A stretch of 12,378 bases of DNA from UBA11524 sp963617205. GTDB taxonomy: Bacteria > Bacillota > Clostridia > Christensenellales > Aristaeellaceae. The notes below the pieces were generated by a model, which saw only the letters and a program-made list of their open reading frames with translations, was not told the origin of the DNA and ran no database searches. The position numbers and the translations under genes are program-made. Shown in pieces: positions 1-6,458 of the stretch; positions within the stretch are counted from its first letter, which is position 1, and every line of letters starts with the position of its first letter. The stretch spans positions 1 to 12,378 of the forward strand of contig CAVEOA010000044.1 in NCBI GenBank assembly GCA_963617205.1, written 5' to 3'.

Positions 1-188
1 GGATGCCCGTGTGGGCGCTTCGAGTGACAGGCCAGAGAGTTTACTGATCCATCCCATCGGGCACGCCAGAAGTAGATGTATGAGCGGCTCTTGTTGTATT
101 TCCGGCTTGCCCGCTTTACGCCGTACTTCTCCGCGTATTTCATCAGGGATTGCCGATAGTTCATGTCCTGTGTTATACTGTTGCTCAT
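1..188 (-). CDS. IS481/IS3-type transposase, N-terminal part (runs off the window)
   Basis: This is the 5' end of a transposase gene; 62 codons are visible before the left edge. The ATG at 188-186 is preceded by AAAGGAG (199-205, minus strand) with a 10-nt spacer, which fixes the start. The protein begins MSNSITQDMNYRQSLMKY and continues with a basic helix-turn-helix region (KYGVKRASRKYNKSRSYIY, about residues 21-39) and then WRARWDGSVNSLAC. This matches the N-terminal DNA-binding domain of integrase-core (rve) transposases of IS481/IS3 type, common in Clostridia. The DDE catalytic domain would lie beyond the window, so I cannot tell whether the gene is intact. It is divergent from rplU. The exact IS family is less certain than the transposase call. 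Confidence 0.75.
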   Translation of the reverse strand, partial: MSNSITQDMNYRQSLMKYAEKYGVKRASRKYNKSRSYIYFWRARWDGSVNSLACHSKRPHGH

Positions 189-302
189 GAAGGATGCGCT
201 CCTTTCGGTTGTGGTTGGGTGTGGCTACTCTTACTATAACCGATTTCTCGCCATCCTTCTACTCTTTTTTGCTCCTTGTCCAAGATGTATTGTACTCCTA
301 CA
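1..302 (-). mobile_element. End of an insertion sequence (partial, left edge)
   Basis: The transposase start at 186-188 and its upstream region probably belong to one insertion sequence cut by the window edge. On the minus strand, a sequence beginning TGTAGGAGTACAATACATC (read from about 302 downward) begins with TGT, as IS481-type ends do, so I place a tentative element boundary near 302. This is inference: the other inverted repeat and any target duplication lie outside the window. If correct, the element stops only about 30 bp short of the rplU -35 box. Confidence 0.4.
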
Positions 303-331
303 AAAATGACGCAACTCCATGGCGAAAATCC

Positions 332-360
332 TTGACACAGCTTGCATTCTGTGCTATACT
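332..360 (+). promoter_or_regulatory. Promoter of the rplU-prp-rpmA operon
   Basis: The -35 box TTGACA (332-337) and -10 box TATACT (355-360) are separated by exactly 17 nt, with TG placed as an extended -10 (TGCTATACT). This is a near-consensus housekeeping sigma-70/SigA promoter. The predicted transcript starts near 367 and gives a leader of about 85 nt. It is the only strong promoter between the transposase and rplU. Confidence 0.85.
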
Positions 361-366
361 GTCCTT

Positions 367-440
367 TGAGCCGCACGGGAGAGGTATGCCCAAATGCGCA
401 TCTGCGCAACCTCAGATTCCGGCGAGTATATATTAGGAGG
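367..440 (+). ncRNA. Putative L21 leader (cis-regulatory 5' UTR of rplU)
   Basis: The leader can fold into stacked helices: an outer GCCG (370-373) with CGGC (420-423), a middle GAGGT (381-385) with ACCTC (409-413), and an apical TGCGC (395-399) with GCGCA (404-408) closed by ATCT. Firmicutes rplU mRNAs commonly carry an L21 leader thought to let ribosomal protein control its own synthesis. The position, just upstream of the rplU ribosome binding site, and the stacked shape fit that family. The family assignment is from memory of its features and was not checked against a covariance model. Confidence 0.55.
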
Positions 441-451
441 TGCTTTTTGTC

Positions 452-760
452 ATGTACGCAGTGATCAGCGCTGGCAATAAGCAGTACAAGGTTTCTCAGG
501 GTGAAACCATCTACATCGACAAGGTGAATCAGGCAGATGGCTCCGCCATTTCCTTCGACGCCATCATGATCGTCAATGACGGCGATGTGAAGCTCGGCAC
601 CCCCACTGTCGCAGGCGCGACCGTTGAGGGCAAGATCGTCGGTCAGGTCAAGGGCGAAAAGATCCGCATCTACAAGTACAAGTCCAAGAAGAACTACCAT
701 CGCCGTGCCGGTCATCGTCAGCCCTACACGAAGGTGGAAATTACCGCAATCAACGCGTAA
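452..760 (+). CDS. rplU: 50S ribosomal protein L21
   Basis: Encodes L21, a 23S rRNA-binding protein of the large subunit. The 102-residue length is typical. The start MYAVISAGNKQYKVSQGE and the C-terminal RAGHRQPYTKVEITAI are strong L21 signatures, with a lysine-rich KYKSKKNYHRR stretch that contacts rRNA. I chose the ATG at 452 because AGGAGG lies at 435-440 with an 11-nt gap; the upstream GTG at 440 overlaps that site and would add a nonconserved MLFV. The stop overlaps the prp start by one base (TAATG), so translation is probably coupled. It is first gene of rplU-prp-rpmA. Confidence 0.97.
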   Translation: MYAVISAGNKQYKVSQGETIYIDKVNQADGSAISFDAIMIVNDGDVKLGTPTVAGATVEGKIVGQVKGEKIRIYKYKSKKNYHRRAGHRQPYTKVEITAINA

Positions 761-1098
761 TGACACGCGCGGTCTTCTTTGAGAACGCTGCCGGACAGGT
801 CACGGGGATTTCCGTGAAGGGTCATTCAGGCTATGCCGAGGAAGGCAGCGATATCGTGTGCGCAGCGATTTCCGTGCTCGTCGTCACGACGGATCAGGCG
901 CTTTGCCGTCTGGTCGGTCTTTCGCCCATCGAACGGGGCGGTGAGGACGGCTATGTGGAGGTCTGGCTGCCGCCGGAGTTGACAGAGAAGCAATCAGAAC
1001 AGGCACAGCTGCTCCTCGGGGCGCTGCGCATTGGTCTGGAAGCCATCGCTGAACAGTATCCGGCATTTTTCCGGCTCTCTGTCCGCCGGGCAGCATGA
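760..1098 (+). CDS. prp: Ribosomal-processing cysteine protease Prp
   Basis: A 112-residue cytoplasmic cysteine protease of the Prp (YsxB, formerly DUF464) family. In Firmicutes it removes the N-terminal extension of L27, a step needed for functional ribosomes. The family active site is present in GHSGYAEEGSDIVCAAIS: His22 and Cys34 match the catalytic pair known in Staphylococcus aureus Prp. The ATG overlaps the rplU stop by one base and there is no separate strong ribosome binding site, consistent with translational coupling. The gene lies between rplU and rpmA, the usual position, and its substrate is the next gene. The C-terminal LRIGLEAIAEQYP segment is the family's typical end. Confidence 0.95.
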   Translation: MTRAVFFENAAGQVTGISVKGHSGYAEEGSDIVCAAISVLVVTTDQALCRLVGLSPIERGGEDGYVEVWLPPELTEKQSEQAQLLLGALRIGLEAIAEQYPAFFRLSVRRAA

Positions 1099-1136
1099 GC
1101 CGCCGACCTTGATTGATATAAACGGAGGGTATTACC

Positions 1137-1421
1137 ATGATGAAGCTTAATCTTCAGCTGTTCGCTCATAAGAAAGGTATGGGTTCTACCCGTAACGGAC
1201 GCGACAGCGAATCCAAGCGCCTCGGACCGAAGCGCGCAGACGGTCAGTTCTCCCAGGCTGGCAACATCCTTGTTCGTCAGCGCGGCACGAAGATTCATCC
1301 CGGCCAGAACGTGGGCATCGGCAAGGACGACACCCTGTTCGCACTGGTGAGCGGCGTTGTTCGTTTCGAGCGCCTCGGCCGCGACAAGAAGCAGGTTTCC
1401 GTCTATCCTGTGGCGGAGTAA
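1137..1421 (+). CDS. rpmA: 50S ribosomal protein L27 with Prp-cleavable N-terminus
   Basis: Encodes L27, whose N-terminus reaches toward the peptidyl transferase centre. The 94 residues include the family core AHKKGMGSTRNGRDSESKRL and the GNILVRQRGTKIHPG motif. The protein starts MMKLNLQLF before AHKKG: this is the Firmicutes extension that Prp cuts between Phe9 and Ala10, and without cutting the conserved N-terminus would not be exposed. GGAGGG at 1124-1129 serves the ATG at 1137; the ATG at 1140 is equally possible and would shorten the extension by one residue. The terminator just downstream makes it the last gene of the operon, so obgE, often next in this cluster, is not here. Confidence 0.97.
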   Translation: MMKLNLQLFAHKKGMGSTRNGRDSESKRLGPKRADGQFSQAGNILVRQRGTKIHPGQNVGIGKDDTLFALVSGVVRFERLGRDKKQVSVYPVAE

Positions 1422-1447
1422 ACTGCACTCATTCCCCTTGGTCCATC

Positions 1448-1484
1448 CGCCTGATGACCGCAGCGATGCGTCATCAGGTGTTTT
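1448..1484 (+). terminator. Rho-independent terminator after rpmA
   Basis: CCTGATGAC (1450-1458) pairs perfectly with GTCATCAGG (1470-1478); a G-T and a C-G pair extend the stem outward, and TTTT follows at 1481-1484. The loop is 11 nt. It lies 26 nt after the rpmA stop and closes the ribosomal operon. Confidence 0.85.
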
Positions 1485-1541
1485 GATTTCTATGGTCTTG
1501 AATTGCCCCCTTAATCCCCTTCGGGAAGGACTTTGACCGCT

Positions 1542-2240
1542 ATGATAGGAACAATCATCAATTCTGCGGCGATTCTGCTGGGCACCCTCTGCGGCGTGCT
1601 CGCAAAGCGCGGCATCCCCGAACGGCTCCGCGATACCGTCATGCAGGGACAGGGGCTGTGCATCGTGCTCATTGGGCTTTCCGGTGCGCTCAAGACGGCA
1701 AACACCCTCTGCATGATTCTCAGCATCGTGCTGGGCAGCCTGCTCGGCGCGGGGCTTGACATTGAGCGGCGGCTCGGCAGCCTCGGCGAACGGCTCGAAA
1801 AGCGCCTTCTCCGCGGCAAAACGGAGGAAAACGGCGGCATCGCGCGCGGCTTCGTGTCGGGCACGCTGATGTACTGCGTCGGCGCGATGGCGATTGTCGG
1901 CGCAATGAACAGCGGCCTGCACGGCGACCACAGCACCCTGATTGCGAAGGCGCTGCTGGACGGCGTTATTTCGGTATTTCTCGCGAGCTCGCTGGGCGTT
2001 GGCGTGGCGCTCTCGGCGGTGTCCGTGTTCCTGTATCAGGGGCTGATTACGCTGCTGTCCGGGCTGCTGCAATCCGTGCTGACGGACGCGGTCGTCACGG
2101 AGATGGGCGCAGTCGGCGGATTGCTCGTTGCCGGCGTCGGGCTCAACATGATTTACGACAAGCACATTTCCGTCGGCAACATGCTGCCGGCGATGTTCCT
2201 CCCGATTGCGATTCTTCCGCTGATGCAGCTTTTCTCATAA
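1542..2240 (+). CDS. DUF554 family membrane protein
   Basis: A 232-residue integral membrane protein of the DUF554 family (YdfK/YqgA-like); the family's transport role is not established. The family start MIGTIINSAAILLGTLCG is present, followed by about six or seven hydrophobic segments, a cytosolic-looking loop near residues 75-100 (ERRLGSLGERLEKRLLRG) and the conserved GVISVFLASSLGVGVALSA region. I chose the ATG at 1542: AAGGA (1526-1530) gives a usual spacing, while the TTG at 1533 would be only 2 nt from it. No clear promoter is visible in the 57 nt between the rpmA terminator and this gene. A MATE gene follows after 15 nt, so the two are probably cotranscribed. Confidence 0.88.
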   Translation: MIGTIINSAAILLGTLCGVLAKRGIPERLRDTVMQGQGLCIVLIGLSGALKTANTLCMILSIVLGSLLGAGLDIERRLGSLGERLEKRLLRGKTEENGGIARGFVSGTLMYCVGAMAIVGAMNSGLHGDHSTLIAKALLDGVISVFLASSLGVGVALSAVSVFLYQGLITLLSGLLQSVLTDAVVTEMGAVGGLLVAGVGLNMIYDKHISVGNMLPAMFLPIAILPLMQLFS

Positions 2241-2255
2241 CAGCAGGAGGGTATC

Positions 2256-3626
2256 ATGAACATTTTGAAGGCAACCGCACCGAAACAAGAGGACGAGATG
2301 CTCTTTTCCGCCTACGACCTCAAGCAGCTGCTGATTCCGCTGCTCGCAGAGCAGTTTCTGGTCGTGCTGATCGGCATGATGGACACGGTCATGGTGTCCT
2401 CCTGCGGCGAACAGGCGATGAGCGGCGTTTCGCTGGTGGACAGCATCAACGTGCTGCTGATTGGCGTGTTCTCCGCGCTTGCAACCGGCGGCGCTGTGCT
2501 CGTCAGCCAGCATCTCGGCAAAAAGCAGATTGAAGCGGCGCAGGCTGCCGAAAAGATGCTGTTTTACGTCGTGCTGGCCGTTTCGGTGGTCATCATGGCG
2601 ATTTGCCTGATTTTCCGCAATCCGCTGCTGACGTTGATTTTCGGCGATGTTGAGGAAGCGGTCATGGAGGCGAGCCGGTCTTACTTCCTGATGTCCGCGC
2701 TGTCCTATCCCGTCATGGCCATTTACAACGCGTACTGCGCCCTGCTGCGCTGCACGGGCAATCCGCGTGCGACCATGCACTCGTCCTTCATCATGAACAT
2801 CGTCAACCTCATCGGCAACAGCCTGACGATTTATGTGTTCGGCTGGGGCGTCATCGGTGCGGGGCTGGCGACGCTCATTTCACGCGCAGTCGGCGCATGG
2901 GTGACGAACCGTGCGCTGCGCAATCCGAAATGCCGCGTGCCGTATCCGGGCATGCTGCCGTTTGCATGGGATCTCGGCGAGGTCAAGAAGATTCTGTCCG
3001 TCGGGCTGCCGAGCGGCTTCGAGAACGGGCTGTTCCAGCTTGGCAAGCTGCTTCTGCTAAGCATGGTTGCCACGTTCGGCACGGCAAGCACCGCCGCGAA
3101 CGCCGTCGGCAACACGCTCGGCTCATTCCAGTGCCTGCCGGGCAACGCCATCGGGCTGGCGATGATTGCCGTCGTCGGGCAATGCTGCGGCGCGCACGAA
3201 TATGATCAGGCGCGGTTCTACACGCGGCGGCTGATGCAGATTGCCTACCTGTGCATGGGCACGCTGAACATCCTGATGCTCCTGTGCAACCCGATTATCA
3301 CAAAGCCGTTCAACCTCTCCGACGAGGCGACGGTGCTTGCGCGGCAGATTGTCGCCCTGCACGGCGCAGGCTGCGTGCTGCTCTGGCCGATGTCCTTCGT
3401 CCTGCCGAATGCCCTGCGTGCCGCCGGCGATGCGCGGTACACCATGACGATTTCGACCTTTTCCATGGCGGCATTCCGGATTCTGTTCGGCTTCATCCTC
3501 GCGAAGAGCTTCGGCATGGGCGTGCTGGGCGTCTGGCTGGCGATGCAGATTGACTGGGTGTTCCGGATTGTATGCTTTATCATCCGCTGGAGAGGCGGAA
3601 AATGGCAAACGAAAACGCTTGTTTAA
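2256..3626 (+). CDS. MATE family efflux transporter (first copy)
   Basis: A 456-residue multidrug and toxic compound extrusion protein, a cation-coupled antiporter of the inner membrane with the usual length and about 12 membrane helices. The two-fold internal repeat of the family is visible: MMDTVMVS (41-48) with ALLRCTGNPRATM (162-174) in the N-half, and VGLPSGFENGLFQLGK (249-264) with NALRAAGDARYTM (385-397) in the C-half. AGGAGGG at 2245-2251 serves the ATG at 2256. The substrate cannot be read from sequence; drugs, dyes or host-derived cationic compounds are family possibilities. It ends 4 nt before a strong hairpin that also ends the convergent ABC operon. It is a different subgroup from the second MATE gene at 10934, although both happen to be 456 residues long. 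Confidence 0.93.
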   Translation: MNILKATAPKQEDEMLFSAYDLKQLLIPLLAEQFLVVLIGMMDTVMVSSCGEQAMSGVSLVDSINVLLIGVFSALATGGAVLVSQHLGKKQIEAAQAAEKMLFYVVLAVSVVIMAICLIFRNPLLTLIFGDVEEAVMEASRSYFLMSALSYPVMAIYNAYCALLRCTGNPRATMHSSFIMNIVNLIGNSLTIYVFGWGVIGAGLATLISRAVGAWVTNRALRNPKCRVPYPGMLPFAWDLGEVKKILSVGLPSGFENGLFQLGKLLLLSMVATFGTASTAANAVGNTLGSFQCLPGNAIGLAMIAVVGQCCGAHEYDQARFYTRRLMQIAYLCMGTLNILMLLCNPIITKPFNLSDEATVLARQIVALHGAGCVLLWPMSFVLPNALRAAGDARYTMTISTFSMAAFRILFGFILAKSFGMGVLGVWLAMQIDWVFRIVCFIIRWRGGKWQTKTLV

Positions 3627-3630
3627 AAAG

Positions 3631-3664
3631 ACGGGTCAGGGGAATTGCTCCCCTGACCCGTTTT
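3631..3664. terminator. Bidirectional terminator between convergent operons
   Basis: A 13-bp perfect stem (3631-3643 with 3649-3661) closes a 5-nt ATTGC loop. On the plus strand it is followed by TTTT (3661-3664); on the minus strand by CTTTTT (complement of 3625-3630). It lies between the MATE stop (3624-3626) and the stop of the convergent ABC-2 permease (3663-3665), so one hairpin serves both. Its right arm recurs at 6439-6453. Confidence 0.9.
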
Positions 3665-4454
3665 ACGTCCCCGTTGAACAATAGTGCCGGATACCGAATT
3701 TCCGCCAGACATACGCTATCAGAAAGAAAAACGCCACACCTGCCATCGGCGCGATGAACGCCGTCCATTCTGCCCATGTCAGCATCGGATGGCGCAGCAG
3801 CACGCTGACCGGCCAGTGCATGCACAGCCCGAACGGCGCGATGTACATGAACAAGAGGCGCAGGGGCTTCGGGTAGATGTCCAGCGGATACTCGCAAGCC
3901 GTCCTGCCGCCGTAGGTCAGCACATTAACCGCCTCAATGGACTGGATAGACAGGAAGGCGGCGGTCGCTTGGATGAGGAACAGCCCGAGCAGCAGCATCA
4001 CCGTTCCTGCCGCGGAGAGCAGAAGCAGGATGGTTCGCGCAAATGTCCACGGGATTTGCAGGCGCGTGACCGAAATGCACATCAGCACGATGCCGAGCAC
4101 GGCCGTGCCGAGTCGCCGCGGGTCTGTGCGCGAGCAGAGCACCTGTACGAGCAGATTTCGCGGGCGCAGCAGCATCTGGTCAAACTCGCCCGCCTGCACA
4201 ATCCGTGCAAACATCGTCAGCCCGCGCCCGATGCACTCGGTGACGGCGAACGTCAGGTGCATCATGCCGAAGAAGAACAGCACCTCGTCCGCCGACCACT
4301 GTCCTGCCGATGTAAAGCGGTTCAGCAGCACCACCACGCCCAGCAGCTCACCGCTGGACATCGCCAGCTGTGCCAGCGTCTGCATCCAGAAGGACATCCG
4401 GTACTCCGTCGCGCACCGCCACTGCATCCGGAACGCGTGAAACACGTACTTCAT
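3663..4454 (-). CDS. ABC-2 type export permease (DUF990-like), second permease of the triad
   Basis: A 263-residue membrane subunit of an ABC-2 exporter with about six hydrophobic segments. The GRGLTMFARIVQAGEFDQMLLRPRN stretch contains the small-loop motif G-E-F/L-D-x-x-L-L-R-P (89-98) typical of the ABC2_membrane_6 (DUF990) permeases, and YPLDIYPKPLR (189-199) matches their second conserved motif. GGGAGGT (4461-4467, minus strand) serves the ATG. The upstream permease ends at 4458, leaving 3 nt between the genes. It is the last gene of the operon; its stop overlaps the bidirectional terminator. It likely pairs with the other permease and the ATPase as in COG4586/COG4587/COG3694 systems. The substrate is unknown. 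Confidence 0.87.
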   Translation of the reverse strand: MKYVFHAFRMQWRCATEYRMSFWMQTLAQLAMSSGELLGVVVLLNRFTSAGQWSADEVLFFFGMMHLTFAVTECIGRGLTMFARIVQAGEFDQMLLRPRNLLVQVLCSRTDPRRLGTAVLGIVLMCISVTRLQIPWTFARTILLLLSAAGTVMLLLGLFLIQATAAFLSIQSIEAVNVLTYGGRTACEYPLDIYPKPLRLLFMYIAPFGLCMHWPVSVLLRHPMLTWAEWTAFIAPMAGVAFFFLIAYVWRKFGIRHYCSTGT

Positions 4455-4457
4455 TGC

Positions 4458-5267
4458 TCAACCTCCCTGAATGGTCAGCCGGCTCAGCTGCTTTTTCCAC
4501 ATTGCGCGCCCGACGGCGGTCAGCAGCATCAGCCAGAGGAGCTGCACGGCGATGTTCAGCAGCCATTCGGGCAGCGTCTGCGCGTGCAGGTACATGCGGA
4601 TGGGCGCATCGAGCGCCTGCGCAAACGGCTGATAGCGGATGATGGTCTGCATGCCTTCGGGAAACAGCGTCAGCGGAATGATATTGCCGGAAAACGTGCT
4701 GTTAATGAAGATAATGATGGCGATGATGCCGCGGCTGTCGAGCGTCTGCATCAGAATCGCGTCAGAAATGCCGCAGATGGCGCACAGATTCAGCACGCCG
4801 AGCAGGAAGGACACGACTGCCTGCGCAAGCGCCAGCAGGCTTTCCGGCGGCTGCATGCGCCACGAGAGCGGCAGCACAAATTGCAGGGCAACCATCGGCA
4901 GCAGGCGCATCAGCGCGTTGACATGCCGCTGCGCCATCGTCCGCACGAACGCAAAGCGGTACTGGTCAACCGGACGGAGCATCGTGTAGGCCAGCGTGCC
5001 CGTCAGCACCTGCTGATTCAGCTCGGTATCATCCATCAGCAGCATACGGAAAAACGTCTGCTGAATCCAGACGTACGTGATGGTTTCCGCCAGCTCCTGC
5101 TGATTTTCGCCCTGAAAGAGCGCGCTGTACAGGAACACGTACAGAATCGCGAAGAATCCCTGCGTCACCAATCCGCCGAGCGCCGCCGCACGGTACTGCG
5201 TTTCCTGCAGCGCCTTGAGCCGGTAGAGCGACAGATAGGGCCGCCATGCTGCAAAACGCTCTTTCAT
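4458..5267 (-). CDS. ABC-2 type export permease, first permease of the triad
   Basis: A 269-residue membrane subunit that resembles the downstream permease but is not a recent duplicate. VLTGTLAYTMLRPVDQY (87-103) is the counterpart of the DUF990-type loop motif, and SGNIIPLTLFPEGMQ (193-207) with IIRYQPF (209-215) is the conserved loop near the C-terminus seen in COG4587-type permeases. Six hydrophobic segments are plausible. The ATG overlaps the ATPase stop by 4 nt (ATGA), a sign of coupled translation, and GGGAG lies at 5276-5280 on the minus strand. The two different permeases probably form one heterodimeric channel with a dimer of the single ATPase. Confidence 0.86.
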   Translation of the reverse strand: MKERFAAWRPYLSLYRLKALQETQYRAAALGGLVTQGFFAILYVFLYSALFQGENQQELAETITYVWIQQTFFRMLLMDDTELNQQVLTGTLAYTMLRPVDQYRFAFVRTMAQRHVNALMRLLPMVALQFVLPLSWRMQPPESLLALAQAVVSFLLGVLNLCAICGISDAILMQTLDSRGIIAIIIFINSTFSGNIIPLTLFPEGMQTIIRYQPFAQALDAPIRMYLHAQTLPEWLLNIAVQLLWLMLLTAVGRAMWKKQLSRLTIQGG

Positions 5268-6250
5268 AGGCGCATCTCCCGATACATCCGCGCAATCATC
5301 TCATCGATGTTCTGCTCCTCCATCGACATTTCATGCAGCTTTCCGGCTGACGTCACCTGCTGCATGATGGCGGACACATTGGCATCCTTCGGCAGCAGAA
5401 TCCGCCACGTGCCGCCGTCCTGCGTCGTCCCCTCCGGCAGCATCGAGGGGTTGACCGCGCCGTCATACGTGACCTTCAGCGTGTGCGATGTGTCATAGCG
5501 GTGCAGCAGCTCCGTCAAGGCGCCGTCATAGAGCAGCTGCCCGTGCCCGAGCACCATCACGCGGCTGCACAGCGCGCGCATGTCCTCCATGTCATGCGTC
5601 GTCAGCAGGATGGTCGTCCGGCGCGTTTCGTTTTCCTGCCGCAGAAACTCGCGCAGCTTCAATTTGCTGACTGCGTCGAGCCCGATGGTCGGTTCATCCA
5701 GGAACAGCAGCGCCGGCTCATGCAGCAGCGAGCCGCACAGCTCTGCCCTCATCCGCTGACCGAGCGAGAGCTGCCGCAGCGGTGAATGCAGGATTTCGCC
5801 GAGGTCAAGCGCGTCCGTCAGCTCCGACAGCCGGCGCTGATAGCGTTTTTCATCGATGCTGTAGATATCGCGCAGGAGGTCGAACGAGTCGCGAATCGGC
5901 ACGTCCCACCAGAGCTGCATCCGCTGTCCGAACACCGCGCCGAGGTGCCGCACGTGCTCCCTGCGCTCCTCCCACGGGGTGCGTCCGTCGATGATGCAGG
6001 TGCCTCCTGTCGGCGTCAGGATGCCCGTCATCAGCTTGACGAGCGTGCTCTTGCCCGCGCCGTTCGGTCCAATCAGCCCGACAAGCTCGCCGCGTTCGAT
6101 GGTCAGCGACACCTCTCTGAGCGCCTGCACCTCATGCGTTTCCCTGTGCCACAGATGCGCAAGTCCGCGCGTGGACGACCGTTCACGGCGGATATAGGTC
6201 TTTGTCAGCCCTTGCGTCCGGATGAAAGGCTGATGGTCAGTGTGTTCCAA
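5264..6250 (-). CDS. ABC exporter ATP-binding protein
   Basis: A 328-residue ATPase that powers the two permeases downstream. Motifs in order: Walker A GPNGAGKS (61-68), Q-loop Gln109, signature LSLGQ (161-165), Walker B LLFLDE (181-186) with Glu186 intact, D-loop region GLD (190-192), and switch His219. The C-terminal part beyond about residue 240 is a family-specific tail. The best family match is the COG4586-type exporter ATPase that pairs with COG4587/COG3694 permeases. The start is TTG at 6250-6248, chosen because AGGAGGG (6258-6264, minus strand) precedes it by 7 nt and there is no closer ATG; the next in-frame Met is residue 74. It follows a leader with an attenuator-like terminator. 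The substrate is unknown. Confidence 0.9.
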   Translation of the reverse strand: MEHTDHQPFIRTQGLTKTYIRRERSSTRGLAHLWHRETHEVQALREVSLTIERGELVGLIGPNGAGKSTLVKLMTGILTPTGGTCIIDGRTPWEERREHVRHLGAVFGQRMQLWWDVPIRDSFDLLRDIYSIDEKRYQRRLSELTDALDLGEILHSPLRQLSLGQRMRAELCGSLLHEPALLFLDEPTIGLDAVSKLKLREFLRQENETRRTTILLTTHDMEDMRALCSRVMVLGHGQLLYDGALTELLHRYDTSHTLKVTYDGAVNPSMLPEGTTQDGGTWRILLPKDANVSAIMQQVTSAGKLHEMSMEEQNIDEMIARMYREMRL

Positions 6251-6279
6251 TTTTCTTCCCTCCTATCCTGTCCGTTGCC

Positions 6280-6329
6280 AAAAAAGCAGCGCCGTCCTGC
6301 CGCAGATTTGCGGATTCGGACAGCGCTGC
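6280..6329 (-). terminator. Terminator hairpin inside the ABC-2 operon leader (putative attenuator)
   Basis: On the minus strand GCAGCGCTGTCC (6329-6318) pairs with GGACGGCGCTGC (6297-6286), 12 bp with one T-G wobble. An inner CCGCA/TGCGG hairpin lies in the loop, and six T follow (6285-6280). This is a full Rho-independent terminator, yet it sits between the operon promoter and the ATPase gene rather than after a gene. Two alternatives compete: CTGTCCG (6323-6317) can pair with CGGACAG (6274-6268) downstream of the T-tract, and CTGCA/TGCAG (6339-6326) shares bases with the base of the stem. An attenuator is inferred; no sensing domain or ligand is recognised. Confidence 0.7.
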
Positions 6330-6362
6330 ATGCTTGCAGATGTCAATGTAGATTGGAGTGTC

Positions 6363-6391
6363 ATTATAGCATGGCAGGGAGCGCCTGTCAA
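6363..6391 (-). promoter_or_regulatory. Promoter of the ABC-2 exporter operon
   Basis: On the minus strand TTGACA (6391-6386) and TATAAT (6368-6363) are both perfect and separated by exactly 17 nt, with an extended -10 (TGCTATAAT). A promoter this strong ahead of a terminator fits a default-off system controlled by attenuation rather than by weak initiation. The predicted start is near 6355, leaving about 105 nt of leader. Confidence 0.88.
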
Positions 6392-6419
6392 TGGCGGAAT
6401 TGGGGAAAATGCAAATAAT

Positions 6420-6453
6420 GGGTCAAGGGCAATTTCGTCCCCTGACCCGTTTT
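6420..6453 (-). terminator. Hairpin downstream of the marR-ABC operon
   Basis: Read on the minus strand, GGGTCAGGGG (6448-6439) pairs with CCCTTGACCC (6429-6420), 10 bp with one G-T wobble and a 9-nt loop. It lies 10 nt after the exporter stop (6461-6459). The T-tract is weak in this orientation (ATTATTTG) and better on the plus strand (TTTT at 6450-6453), where no gene would need it. It separates the operon end from the next promoter, whose -35 starts at 6391. It shares CCCCTGACCCGTTTT with the hairpin at 3631. Confidence 0.65.
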
Positions 6454-6458
6454 GCATG

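Noticed and set aside
440..451. GTG start for L21 at 440
   Set aside because: It overlaps the ribosome binding site and adds residues not found in L21; the ATG at 452 gives the standard start.
1533..1541. TTG start for the DUF554 protein
   Set aside because: Only 2 nt after the AAGGA site, and the family normally begins MIGTI, which is the ATG at 1542.
951..2165. Minus-strand open frame of about 404 codons across prp, rpmA and DUF554
   Set aside because: It covers three well-supported plus-strand genes and a terminator, and its product has no recognisable motif.
3684..5498. Long plus-strand open frame of about 604 codons opposite the ABC-2 permeases and the ATPase
   Set aside because: Composition is rich in His, Arg, Gln and Asp without domain motifs, and the minus strand holds clear transporter genes with ribosome binding sites. 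It is an antisense shadow of GC-rich coding DNA.
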